Part shown: positions 54,651-63,334 of the stretch, in pieces
Layout of the letters: each line of letters opens with the position of its first letter
Position numbering within the stretch: the first letter of the stretch is position 1
From: Halanaerobiaceae bacterium
Lineage (GTDB): Bacteria > Bacillota > Halanaerobiia > Halanaerobiales > Halarsenatibacteraceae
Reading direction: 5' to 3'
DNA: 64,000 bases
Assembly: GCA_003553485.1 (NCBI GenBank)
Contig: PWEJ01000112.1
Coordinates: forward strand, 39,052-103,051
Program-made: the position numbers and the translations under genes
The notes under the pieces: model-generated
What the model was told of the DNA's origin: nothing
Database searches by the model: none
Seen by the model: the letters and a program-made list of their open reading frames with translations, nothing else

Positions 54651-55187
54651 TTAAAAACTATAAGAAATTCCTCCACTTACTTCAAAACCTGATAGATCTC
54701 TATCGGCATCCAAAAGACGATAACCAAGGCTTGCTCTAAAATCAAGATCCTCAGCTATTTCCTGGGCTACTCCGGTGCCCAGTCTAACACCCATGCCACT
54801 AACATCCTCTGAATCATTATTATCATCATACTCACCAAAATAATAGCCCAGACCACCTAAAATAAAAAGTTCTGGAAGGTCAGGAGCAAAGTCTAAAAGC
54901 CCTGAATAATCATAGGAAAATGTTCCGGCAATCCCATTCAAACTTAGGTTAGAAGTAAAATATCTTTCATATTGAGCGACAGCAAATAGTTCTGGGGTAG
55001 CTTCAAGGCCCGCCCCTAAATATATTCCAGGGCCATCATCAGCTTCATTAAAGGTAGTGTAAGAAATACCGGCCACAGCACTAAGATCACTCAAGTCAAA
55101 ATCATTAACCTCCTGAGCATTTAAAGTTACAGGCAGAACAAAAATAATAGCCAAGATAAGAATTCCAGCCAGCAAAGATTTTTTCAT
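54651..55187 (-). CDS. Putative outer-membrane beta-barrel protein
   Basis: A 178-residue protein with a cleavable signal peptide (about 1-24, ending LPVTLNAQ) and a mature part built of alternating hydrophobic strands (GIYLGAGLEATPELFAVAQYER, GLGYYFGEYDD) that ends ISYSF with a terminal Phe, the hallmark of OMP beta-barrels. About eight strands are plausible. In a Firmicute this implies a second membrane, as in Halanaerobiales. The gene has its own strong terminator. Function unknown. Confidence 0.72.
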   Translation of the reverse strand: MKKSLLAGILILAIIFVLPVTLNAQEVNDFDLSDLSAVAGISYTTFNEADDGPGIYLGAGLEATPELFAVAQYERYFTSNLSLNGIAGTFSYDYSGLLDFAPDLPELFILGGLGYYFGEYDDNNDSEDVSGMGVRLGTGVAQEIAEDLDFRASLGYRLLDADRDLSGFEVSGGISYSF

Positions 55188-55343
55188 GATAAATCCTCCC
55201 CTATTTTACTTTTATTTTCTTATAGCAACTCACAGTTATAATTCTATATAAATGAAAATATTCCTTTATCTGAAGAAATATTTTTGTTGGCCTAGAAGGC
55301 CTAGAAGAAGCATTCATAACTAAGACCTGGCTAAAACTATTTA

Positions 55344-55505
55344 TCAAAGCCCCCTAAAAAATTCTAAAACTGCTAAAATTATGATTATCACTCCAAAAAG
55401 ATAAATCAGGTTTAACATTATGCTAAATCCTGTGATACTATAAGCTAAAGATAGCAACAAAGTTAATATCAATAGATTGAAGAGACAGCCAGAATCATTT
55501 TCCAC
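55344..55505 (-). CDS. Small membrane protein (53 residues)
   Basis: A GTG at 55505 is preceded by AAAGGAGGGGAG and opens a 53-codon frame ending with TGA at 55346-55344. The product is almost wholly hydrophobic, with two likely membrane helices (about 8-24 and 30-49) separated by a short turn, and ends EFFRGL. The strong RBS and coherent composition support a real gene. Family unknown. The remaining spacers 55188-55343 and 55506-55682 contain nothing else I can support. Confidence 0.58.
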   Translation of the reverse strand: MENDSGCLFNLLILTLLLSLAYSITGFSIMLNLIYLFGVIIIILAVLEFFRGL

Positions 55506-55682
55506 TTTTCTCCCCTCCTTTTGACAGGTACTATCGTTTATTATCAGCTAAAACTCGTTACTCAAAACTATAGCAGCTTAATAACTAGACAGCCCCTCAC
55601 CGATTAATATATAATTATATTGTCTCTAAAATAAAACAATCCTCTGTTATAAAGGGATTATAAACTATAAGGAGTATCCAAC

Positions 55683-57458
55683 ATGAATCCAGGCCAAATA
55701 AAGACTGTTTTAATTGACGGTTATTTAGATGAACCCTCTTGTTTAGGAGTGCCTCCCTATGTCTCCCCCCATATCAGATATATTTATGGCTCTTTAATAG
55801 ACGGTGGCATTAAAAGAACAAATATAGAATATTTGACCGCCGATGACTACCGCAGAGAGAAAGAACAGAACCTTGCCAGTTTAGCAGCAAAGGATTTAGT
55901 GGTTATAATGGCAGGCACCACTGTGCCTGGAAATTATTTAGAAGGAAGACCTTTGAGTTTAACTGAAATAAAGGAGATAAGTGAAAAAATAACTTATCCT
56001 ACTCTGGTGCTCACTGGCCCGATAACTCTAGTCTGGAAAAACCTGCCTAATAGCAAAGAAATCTCTAAAAATCTCGATATCATAACCTCTGAAGTGGGAG
56101 CAGTGGAACTTTATTTACGCCTCTGCCAGCAGGGTAAAAAAAAGAGAGAGATTGCAGCAGATAGACTGAGGGCAGCCTATAAATTTAAGGCAAAGCAAAG
56201 TGATCTCTCTCTTGAAAAACTAAAAAATCAGAGCAATGTTATAGCTTCAGCCTTAAGCAAATGGGCTCTCACCGGGGCAGAGATCTTTTCTAGACATCCG
56301 AAGTTCCCCAAATTAATAGCAGAAATAGAAACTTGCCGCGGTTGTCCTAGAATTAAAGGCTGTAAATTTTGTAGTGAACAACTGAAAAATATAAAATATC
56401 AGCGTAAGCCCGAGAGTATAATCAAAGAAGTTAGAGCAATAGCTGAAAAAAATATCCATAATTTTCGCCTGGGCTGTCAAACCGACCTTTTAAGCTATAC
56501 GGGAGAACTTGAGTTGCAAAACACTGAGATGAACGGGCAAAATTCACTCTTAAATAAAAATAGTACTGCCCTGGAATACCTGTATAAGGGAATAAGAGCT
56601 GTTGATCCTGAGTTAAAGGTATTACACCTTGATAATATCAATCCTGGTCTTTTAGGGCGAAATAAAAAACTAGGAGAGAAATCAATTGAAATCATCTCTA
56701 GATATAATACCCCCGGTGATGTGGCAGCTTTTGGGTTAGAATCTGCTGATCCCGAGGTTTTAAAGGCCAATAATATAGATACTTCTCCACAAGAAACCTT
56801 TGAAGCTATAAAATTAATCAACAAAATTGGAGGGAGAAGAGAAAAAGGCATCCCCAAATTACTGCCAGGTTTAAATTTTTTAGTGGGTTTACAGGGCGAA
56901 AACTCTGCTACTTATAAACTCAACTTAAAATACTTAGAAAAAATCAAAAATGCCGGGTTATTATTGCGAAGAATCAATATCCGCCAGGTAAATACCTTAG
57001 GTAGTTATCCAGGGCTGGAGGTAAAACGCTCTTCCCTAAAGGAGCTAAAAAAAGAAGTCAATGAAAAAATAAATCGTCCTATGCTCAGAAAAGTTTTTCC
57101 CCAGGGCACTATTCTAGATAATATCTGGCCCAGCAAAATCAAAGGAGGGTTAACCTATGGTCGACCTCCAGGTACCTATCCTATTTTAATTGGCATTCCT
57201 GGCCAGCATCTCGATAAAGAGATAATGGAGGTCCAGGTCATTGACCATGGCTATCGCTCGATAACAGGCCTGCCTCACCCCTTTGCTATCAATAAAGCCA
57301 ATATTAAAGAGCTCACCTATATTCCAGGAATAGGGGAGAGTAGAGCCCGAAGAATAGTTTTAGAGAAGCCTCAAAACCAGCAGGAACTGAAGGAAGTTTT
57401 AGGCCCAAGCTTTCCCTGGGAAAATTTAGAGCCCTTAAATCTAGACTTTAGCAATTAA
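55683..57458 (+). CDS. Radical SAM protein with C-terminal helix-hairpin-helix
   Basis: A 591-residue protein. Residues 10-150 look like a B12-binding-like or preceding alpha/beta domain. The iron-sulfur motif is ETCRGCPRIKGCKFC with cysteines 218, 221, 227 and 230, i.e. C-x2-C-x5-C-x2-C rather than the usual Cx3Cx2C. A TIM-barrel-like part follows, with FGLESADPEV. Near the C-terminus (about 535-570) INKANIKELTYIPGIGESRA is a helix-hairpin-helix DNA/RNA-binding motif. Similar proteins are common in archaea and anaerobic bacteria and lack an assigned reaction. It converges on the hydroxyacid dehydrogenase with overlapping stop codons. Confidence 0.8.
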   Translation: MNPGQIKTVLIDGYLDEPSCLGVPPYVSPHIRYIYGSLIDGGIKRTNIEYLTADDYRREKEQNLASLAAKDLVVIMAGTTVPGNYLEGRPLSLTEIKEISEKITYPTLVLTGPITLVWKNLPNSKEISKNLDIITSEVGAVELYLRLCQQGKKKREIAADRLRAAYKFKAKQSDLSLEKLKNQSNVIASALSKWALTGAEIFSRHPKFPKLIAEIETCRGCPRIKGCKFCSEQLKNIKYQRKPESIIKEVRAIAEKNIHNFRLGCQTDLLSYTGELELQNTEMNGQNSLLNKNSTALEYLYKGIRAVDPELKVLHLDNINPGLLGRNKKLGEKSIEIISRYNTPGDVAAFGLESADPEVLKANNIDTSPQETFEAIKLINKIGGRREKGIPKLLPGLNFLVGLQGENSATYKLNLKYLEKIKNAGLLLRRINIRQVNTLGSYPGLEVKRSSLKELKKEVNEKINRPMLRKVFPQGTILDNIWPSKIKGGLTYGRPPGTYPILIGIPGQHLDKEIMEVQVIDHGYRSITGLPHPFAINKANIKELTYIPGIGESRARRIVLEKPQNQQELKEVLGPSFPWENLEPLNLDFSN

Positions 57459-58414
57459 TAACCCTTTTCATAATTAACGCGATTTAATAAAGCTTCATTA
57501 TTTAAATAGCGGCTTATATTTTCTTTGACTATTTCATTAGCCTTAGAATAATAGTTTAGAAAGCTGCCTGCCACATGGGGAGTAATAATCACATTATCCA
57601 TGTCATATAAAGGCGACAGGGCATCAAGGGGCTCTTCAGCAAATACATCGAGAGCAGCTCCAGCTATCCCACCCTCTTTAAGGGTTTCTATTAAAACTTC
57701 TTCCTGAACAAGCTCCCCCCGACCTACATTTATAAAAATTGACCTAGCAGGCATGGCCGCAAATTCTTCCGGGCCAAAGATTTCTTCTGTCTCTGCTGTT
57801 AGAGGTAGAATTGAGACTATAAAATCGGCATCTTCAAATGCCTCCTTCAACTCATCAGCAGGATATAATCTGTCTTCTCCTGAAATATTTTCAGTTATAT
57901 CTTTTTTCACCCCAATAACTTCCATATCAAAGGTTTTAGCCTTTTGGGCAATCTCCCTGCCAATTGCTCCTAAACCAACTATTACTATCTTCTTGTTTAT
58001 AAGACTATCAACATCTTTCCTTTTCCATACCCGCTTCTTCTGGTGGTTGAAAAAATCCAAAAAGCGTTTTACAAAGGCTAGTATAAAGGCCATTGTATGC
58101 TCGGCAATGACTTCTTTATGTAAGCCACTTACATTGGTTATGATAACATCATTTTTCTTTAATTCAGCTAAATAATCTGATCTTGTAATTTTATCCACCC
58201 CGGCACTCAAAGCTTGAATCCATTTTAATCCAGGTGCCTTTGCCAGGAGATCAATTTCCATATTCCCGGGAAATCCCAATACCACTTCGCTCTCTTTGAT
58301 TATCTCCCTTTGTTTTTCTCTGGTAAGAGCTTTTTGGATTTGAATATCAGGAAAAGTACTGGCGAGTTCTTCACTGTGCTTATCCTGCCAGTCCTGAGTT
58401 AACATGATTTTCAT
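57455..58414 (-). CDS. D-2-hydroxyacid dehydrogenase, NAD-dependent
   Basis: A 319-residue protein of the D-isomer-specific 2-hydroxyacid dehydrogenase family: NAD-binding IVIVGLGAIGREIAQKAK near 146, catalytic Arg in FINVGRGELVQEE and the His pair region at ITPHVAGS. Substrate class (phosphoglycerate, glyoxylate, lactate) is not clear; the N-terminal domain is more like glyoxylate/hydroxypyruvate reductase-type proteins. Its start overlaps the end of mscS as ATGA, showing coupling. Confidence 0.83.
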   Translation of the reverse strand: MKIMLTQDWQDKHSEELASTFPDIQIQKALTREKQREIIKESEVVLGFPGNMEIDLLAKAPGLKWIQALSAGVDKITRSDYLAELKKNDVIITNVSGLHKEVIAEHTMAFILAFVKRFLDFFNHQKKRVWKRKDVDSLINKKIVIVGLGAIGREIAQKAKTFDMEVIGVKKDITENISGEDRLYPADELKEAFEDADFIVSILPLTAETEEIFGPEEFAAMPARSIFINVGRGELVQEEVLIETLKEGGIAGAALDVFAEEPLDALSPLYDMDNVIITPHVAGSFLNYYSKANEIVKENISRYLNNEALLNRVNYEKGY

Positions 58415-59754
58415 TTTCTTTCCTCCCTCTGCTGTTGTCTCCCAGAAAAAATCTCTTCCATTTTTTCCACAACTTCAGGTGTAATGGTCTTTAAATGTAA
58501 ATCTCTCTGGGGAAAGGCAATATTAATACCATTTTCCTGGAGTAGATCCCAGACATCTAATAAGACTTTGCTTTTTATATTATCAACCCCGCTTTCAGGG
58601 TCCTTGATCCAGAAACGCAACTCAAAATCCACTGTATTATCAGCAAAATCTTTCAGCAGACATACAGGGGCAGGTTTATCTAAGATTCGTTCTTTGTCTT
58701 TCATGGCCTGTAAAATTAATTTCTCAACCAGTTTAAGATCACTATCATACCCCACCCCAACAATCACATCCAGTCTTACTAAATCATCACTATAAGACCA
58801 GTTAATTACCTGATTGGTAATAAAGTTTTCATTGGGAACTAAATACTCTTTACCTGTCAGAGTAATAACCGAGACAAAACGAGTATTTAAAGAGCGCACC
58901 TTGCCAAAAATATCATCAATCTCTACTATATCTCCTGGTTTAATTGATCTATCCAATATTATTATTATTCCACTGATAAAATTAGAAACTATTTTTTGCA
59001 AACCAAAACCTAAACCAACACCAACTGCACCACCGATAAAGGCAAAGGCGCTTAAATCAATTCCGATACTGCTCAAGGCAACCAAAAAAGCTATGGTGAA
59101 AAGAGCTATCCGGCCAACTTTTTGCAGCAAAACCCGCACCGAGGGGGTTAAATTTTTGCTCTGCTGTAACCTTCGGCGATAATAGGTCTCTGCCCAGCCA
59201 GCAATCCAGAAGAGAATAACAAAAAATATCAGGCCTCTCACCAATAGCATCAAAGAGAGTTGAAATTCCCCCAGGTTAAATTCAATACCATCTAGAAAAT
59301 TAATAACGGCATCATAAATGCCGATAATATTCAAGACCGCTACCACCCAGATGACTAGCGATAAAAACTTCACCCAGATCGTATCGGGTAAAAGCCAGGC
59401 AATAAGCTGTATTAAAAGCCAGGCCACTAATAAATACCCGGCAATAATGGTTAAAGCTGCTGGCCAGGAAACAGCAAAGGCTATAGCATTAAAAAACCAT
59501 ACCAGCAGAGCCAATAAAAACTGAAAATGTACTTCTTGCCAGAATTCAACCCAGTCCCAGGGCAGATTTACTGGCAAATTGTCGATCAGGTTCTTTCCAG
59601 CTGCAAATAATCTATTTTTAAAAATATAAGCTATGAGAAAGAGCAGAATTAAAATAACTAAAGATATAAGGTTGGCAAATATTAAAATTTCTGTGTTTAG
59701 CCAATTGTATATCTCTGCTAAAAAACCAGCAACAGCTTCATTATCTTCAACCAT
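58411..59754 (-). CDS. MscS-family mechanosensitive channel
   Basis: A 447-residue membrane protein with several N-terminal helices (about 15-190) before the MscS core. TM3 region and gate: FIGGAVGVGLGFGLQKIVSN; the beta domain starts GDIVEIDDIFGKVRSLNTRF. Opens under membrane tension to release solutes on osmotic downshift. Start ATG 59754 is preceded by GGAGGTGATTCA; an earlier ATG (59790) would include that SD in the coding region. It overlaps the hydroxyacid dehydrogenase gene downstream. Confidence 0.9.
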   Translation of the reverse strand: MVEDNEAVAGFLAEIYNWLNTEILIFANLISLVILILLFLIAYIFKNRLFAAGKNLIDNLPVNLPWDWVEFWQEVHFQFLLALLVWFFNAIAFAVSWPAALTIIAGYLLVAWLLIQLIAWLLPDTIWVKFLSLVIWVVAVLNIIGIYDAVINFLDGIEFNLGEFQLSLMLLVRGLIFFVILFWIAGWAETYYRRRLQQSKNLTPSVRVLLQKVGRIALFTIAFLVALSSIGIDLSAFAFIGGAVGVGLGFGLQKIVSNFISGIIIILDRSIKPGDIVEIDDIFGKVRSLNTRFVSVITLTGKEYLVPNENFITNQVINWSYSDDLVRLDVIVGVGYDSDLKLVEKLILQAMKDKERILDKPAPVCLLKDFADNTVDFELRFWIKDPESGVDNIKSKVLLDVWDLLQENGINIAFPQRDLHLKTITPEVVEKMEEIFSGRQQQREERK

Positions 59755-59866
59755 TGAATCACCTCCATTTCGCTGATGCTCATAGTACATAATTAATTAT
59801 TTTATTGCTAATCCCTGCAATAAATTTAAAATTTTATGATTATAATTCATTTGTGCTCAGCCAGAG

Positions 59867-61249
59867 TTAATTTATCTCATGGCGGGCCGATATTAATTTG
59901 TCAGCATCAGCACTCCAGCGGTTAGAGAGGAATCGCTTACCCACCCAACTCATTCTCATCAAATAATCTAACAACAGGCCAATATAAACTCCCCAGAGAT
60001 TGCCCAGAATAAAAATACTCAATATATAACTCATCCCTAATTTAAACAGAGTCTGGCTGAAGACCAGACCATAAAAGGGAGTCCTGGTATCTCCTGCCCC
60101 TGTCAGCAGTCCTGAAATAACACTATAGAGGGTCAATATCGGGGCGCCTAATCCCAGAACTCTTAAAAACTGTCTGGCAAAATCTTTAGTCACAGGATCA
60201 TCGGTAAAGAAAGCAACTAAATCAGGAGCAAAATATATCACTATTAAAGATAAAAGACCTATGGTTAAGGCAGTAAGCCAGAGCATAGCCAGGGTTATTT
60301 TTTTGCTTTCAGCTGGTTTTCCTTCACCCAGTTTTTTCCCTGCCATTATGGTGGTTACCGTACCATAGGCTCTATGTAGGGGGGCAATAATTTGCTGTTG
60401 AATCCTTCTGGCAATATGATAGGCAGCAGCAGCTTCAGTGCCAAAGGTCAATACCAATGAATTGAAGGGAAAAGTTATCAGGCTTTGATATCCCCCCTGC
60501 AAACTTCTGGGCAAACTAATCAGTAATAATTGTTTAGCAACGGTCAAATTCCAGTGCCGGGAAGGTTTTTCTAAAGATAAGTTGCCTCCTGGAAGGATAA
60601 AAATAATAATATATAACACACCGGCTATAAGTTTGGCCCAGAAAGTCCCCCAGCCTATACCTATCACACCTAATTCTGGAAAAAAGCCCAGGCCAAGAGA
60701 TAATCCCACCGATAGGGTAATATTAATAACATTGCTAATTATATCCACCATCATTGGAGTACTGGTGTCGCCTGTGCCCTGTAGAGCTCTAGCAGAAATT
60801 AAGGTCAATATTCTAAAGGGAGCAGCAGCCAGAATTATCAACAAATATTGAGCACCTAAGCGAACTACTTCCGGTGCTGCCCCCAGGATTTCAATTAAAT
60901 TTGCCGAGAAAAAGAGGCCTATAAAGATAAAGGGCAGGCCGATGATAATACCGGTAATTATTATTTGTGTTAAAATTTCATCAGAGCCCTGCTCTCCAGT
61001 TCTTTCTTTGATGCCAGCCTCCTGAGAGATCAGAGAAATACTTCCAGCCCCTAAACCTAAACCTATTCTTAAAACTACTCTCTCCCAGACATCACCTAAA
61101 CCAACAGCAGTAACAGCTGCCGGGCCAAAATAGCCCATTAACAGCATATCAGTTGTGCGCATTAAAGTAGTGAAAATGTGATTTAATATAACAGGCCAGG
61201 CCAGGTTTAAAGCCTCAACCCATACTGGTAAATATTTATTTAATAACAT
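59867..61249 (-). CDS. MATE-family multidrug/Na+ antiporter
   Basis: A 460-residue protein with twelve hydrophobic segments and MATE motifs: MRTTDMLLMGYFGPAAVTAVG, RALQGTGDTSTPM, YHIARRIQQQII and the second-half repeat GLLTGAGDTRTPF. Exports cationic compounds using a sodium or proton gradient; substrate unknown. It lies about 260 bases from the divergent PAS/GGDEF/HD-GYP gene. Confidence 0.9.
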   Translation of the reverse strand: MLLNKYLPVWVEALNLAWPVILNHIFTTLMRTTDMLLMGYFGPAAVTAVGLGDVWERVVLRIGLGLGAGSISLISQEAGIKERTGEQGSDEILTQIIITGIIIGLPFIFIGLFFSANLIEILGAAPEVVRLGAQYLLIILAAAPFRILTLISARALQGTGDTSTPMMVDIISNVINITLSVGLSLGLGFFPELGVIGIGWGTFWAKLIAGVLYIIIFILPGGNLSLEKPSRHWNLTVAKQLLLISLPRSLQGGYQSLITFPFNSLVLTFGTEAAAAYHIARRIQQQIIAPLHRAYGTVTTIMAGKKLGEGKPAESKKITLAMLWLTALTIGLLSLIVIYFAPDLVAFFTDDPVTKDFARQFLRVLGLGAPILTLYSVISGLLTGAGDTRTPFYGLVFSQTLFKLGMSYILSIFILGNLWGVYIGLLLDYLMRMSWVGKRFLSNRWSADADKLISARHEIN

Positions 61250-61378
61250 TGCATAACCTCTTGTAGTTTTAGGTTTGTTTTTCCAGTTAAGTAATTATGT
61301 TAACTTTAAAATATCACAAAAACAAACAATACTCAATTCTCATTTGCTCTAAGCAAGCTTTAAAAGTCAAGATAATTA

Positions 61379-61408
61379 ATATTGTCGTTAATTAAAATAT
61401 ATTGTCGT
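61379..61408. repeat. Two direct repeats ATTGTCGT, 20 bases apart
   Basis: ATTGTCGT begins at 61381 and again at 61401, exactly two helical turns apart, just upstream of the promoter of the c-di-GMP gene. The position suggests an activator or repressor site. The rest of the 61250-61509 spacer shows nothing I can support beyond the promoter. Confidence 0.45.
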
Positions 61409-61417
61409 CTGATTTTA

Positions 61418-61446
61418 TTGCAAAACCTAGCAAAATATGATACATT
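61418..61446 (+). promoter_or_regulatory. Promoter for the PAS/GGDEF/HD-GYP gene
   Basis: TTGCAA, a 17-base spacer and TACATT on the plus strand, about 65 bases before the start codon. Confidence 0.45.
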
Positions 61447-61509
61447 TATTACAATTAATTATTAATTGCTCTTTAGCGAGTTTAATTTTAAGTAAATGAG
61501 GGGTTAACA

Positions 61510-63291
61510 ATGTTTAAAGATCAGGACAATAACGAAAGGCACTGGGAAATTTTCGAAATTGTAGATGAAGGGATTGTCATACAGGATGAAGAGGAAAATT
61601 TTCTTTTCGCTAACCGAGCAGCCCGGGAAATTTTTCAGGTGGATAAATTAGTAGGTAGAAATGCCGTAGAATTTGTCACTGATAGAGGTATAAATAAAAT
61701 TAAATCAGCCACTAAAAGAAGAACTCAAGGGATATCAGATAGTTATCTTCTCAATATTATCCGGGCTGATGGAGAAGAAAGAGTGATACATATAACTGCT
61801 TCTCCAAAGGAATCCAAAGACTCCTCTGAAGAGCTAAAAATTTATGCAGTTTTTAGAGATATAACTGAGCAGATAAGAAGAGAACAACAGTTGCAAGAAA
61901 AGGAAATGAAATTAAAGGCCATCACTGATTCAGTCTTAGATGCTATTATCATGATAAACTCCATTGATGAAATAACCTTTTGGAATCCAGCAGCAGAAAA
62001 TATTCTTGGTTATAAAAAGGAAGAAGTTATCGGAAAAAAACTCCATGATTTTTTGGTTCCAGAGGAACAAAAACAAAGAGCCCGCAGAGGGCTGGAGAGG
62101 TTTGCTAAAAGCGGTGAGGGTTATGCAATCGGGAGAAATTTAGAATTAACTGCCATCACCAAGAAAGGCGAAGAAATTATAGTCTCCCTTTCTTTAAACT
62201 CATTAAAAATAAAAGATGAATGGCATGCCGTAGGTATAATCAGAGACATTACAGAACAGAAAGAGCAGGAAAAACAGATAAATTACCTTTTGTACCACGA
62301 CCGATTAACGGATTTATATAACCACAGATTTTTTTCCGAGGAAATGAAACGCCTTGATACCAGGAGACAGCTACCGATAAGTATAATCATGATCGATGTA
62401 AATGGTTTAAAAATCATTAATGATAGCTTTGGTCATAAAAAAGGGGATGAACTTCTGCAAAAAACTGCTGAGATTCTCAAAAAATCCTGTCGGGAAGAAG
62501 ATATAGTTGCCCGCTGGGGAGGCGATGAATTTGTTATTCTGCTCCCCAAAACCTCCCGCCATGATGCCAAGAAAATATATGACAGAATTAAAGACTATTG
62601 CCAGCAAACACAACAAGAAACCCTAACTGTTTCTCTGGGGATGGGGATAGCAACCAAGACTGAACCAGGCCAAAATATTGAAGAAATTCTCAATGATGCT
62701 GATGATAAAATGTACCAAAATAAGATTATGGAAAGTAGAAGTACGAAAAGCAGTGTGGTAAAGAGTGTGCTAAATACTCTTGGAGCAAAAAGTGATGAAA
62801 CAGAAGAGCATGCCATGAGAATGACAAAAACTGCCTATGATATAGGGAAAGAATTACAACTTTCTCCTGATGAGCTCAATCAGCTTTCTCTGCTGGCTAC
62901 TCTTCACGATATTGGTAAGGCTACCATCCCGGAATCAATTTTGACCAAGGAGAGTAAATTAACCGATGAAGAATGGGAGATAATGAAAGAACATCCTGAA
63001 AGGGGATATCGTATCGCCTCGGCTACTGAAGAATTTTCCCGGGTGGCAGATTTAATTTTATCTCATCATGAACAATGGGATGGCAAAGGTTATCCCCGGG
63101 GCTTGCAGAAAAATGAAATTCCTCTTTTAGCTAGAATAATTACCATTGTCGATGCTTATGATGTTATGACTCATGACCGACCTTACAAAAAAGCTATAAA
63201 TAAAACTGCAGCTATAGCAGAGTTGAAAGCCTGTGCCGGAACTCAGTTTGATCCCGAGCTTGTGGATAAATTTATTGCTTTACTTGAATAA
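61510..63291 (+). CDS. PAS-PAS-GGDEF-HD-GYP cyclic-di-GMP enzyme
   Basis: A 593-residue soluble protein. PAS 1 spans about 10-123 and PAS 2 about 130-252. The GGDEF domain (about 258-410) has an intact GGDEF at 337-341 and an RxxD inhibitory site at 328-331, five residues upstream as expected. The HD-GYP domain (about 422-593) has HD at 466-467 and HHEQWDGKGYP at 519-529. So both c-di-GMP synthesis and breakdown appear possible. No membrane segments are visible, so it senses a cytosolic signal through PAS. Start ATG with GAGGGG upstream. Confidence 0.92.
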   Translation: MFKDQDNNERHWEIFEIVDEGIVIQDEEENFLFANRAAREIFQVDKLVGRNAVEFVTDRGINKIKSATKRRTQGISDSYLLNIIRADGEERVIHITASPKESKDSSEELKIYAVFRDITEQIRREQQLQEKEMKLKAITDSVLDAIIMINSIDEITFWNPAAENILGYKKEEVIGKKLHDFLVPEEQKQRARRGLERFAKSGEGYAIGRNLELTAITKKGEEIIVSLSLNSLKIKDEWHAVGIIRDITEQKEQEKQINYLLYHDRLTDLYNHRFFSEEMKRLDTRRQLPISIIMIDVNGLKIINDSFGHKKGDELLQKTAEILKKSCREEDIVARWGGDEFVILLPKTSRHDAKKIYDRIKDYCQQTQQETLTVSLGMGIATKTEPGQNIEEILNDADDKMYQNKIMESRSTKSSVVKSVLNTLGAKSDETEEHAMRMTKTAYDIGKELQLSPDELNQLSLLATLHDIGKATIPESILTKESKLTDEEWEIMKEHPERGYRIASATEEFSRVADLILSHHEQWDGKGYPRGLQKNEIPLLARIITIVDAYDVMTHDRPYKKAINKTAAIAELKACAGTQFDPELVDKFIALLE

Positions 63292-63297
63292 ATTTTA

Positions 63298-63322
63298 AAA
63301 GGGCAGTATAATACTGCCCTTT
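63298..63322. terminator. Bidirectional terminator
   Basis: A near-perfect palindrome AAAGGGCAGTAT-A-ATACTGCCCTTT between the GGDEF gene and the peroxiredoxin gene, with T-rich tracts nearby on both strands. Confidence 0.8.
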
Positions 63323-63334
63323 AGTCGTTATTTT

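Noticed and set aside
55289..55306. Tandem GGCCTAGAA x2
   Set aside because: Two copies only, in a short spacer, with no further context; likely chance or replication slippage.
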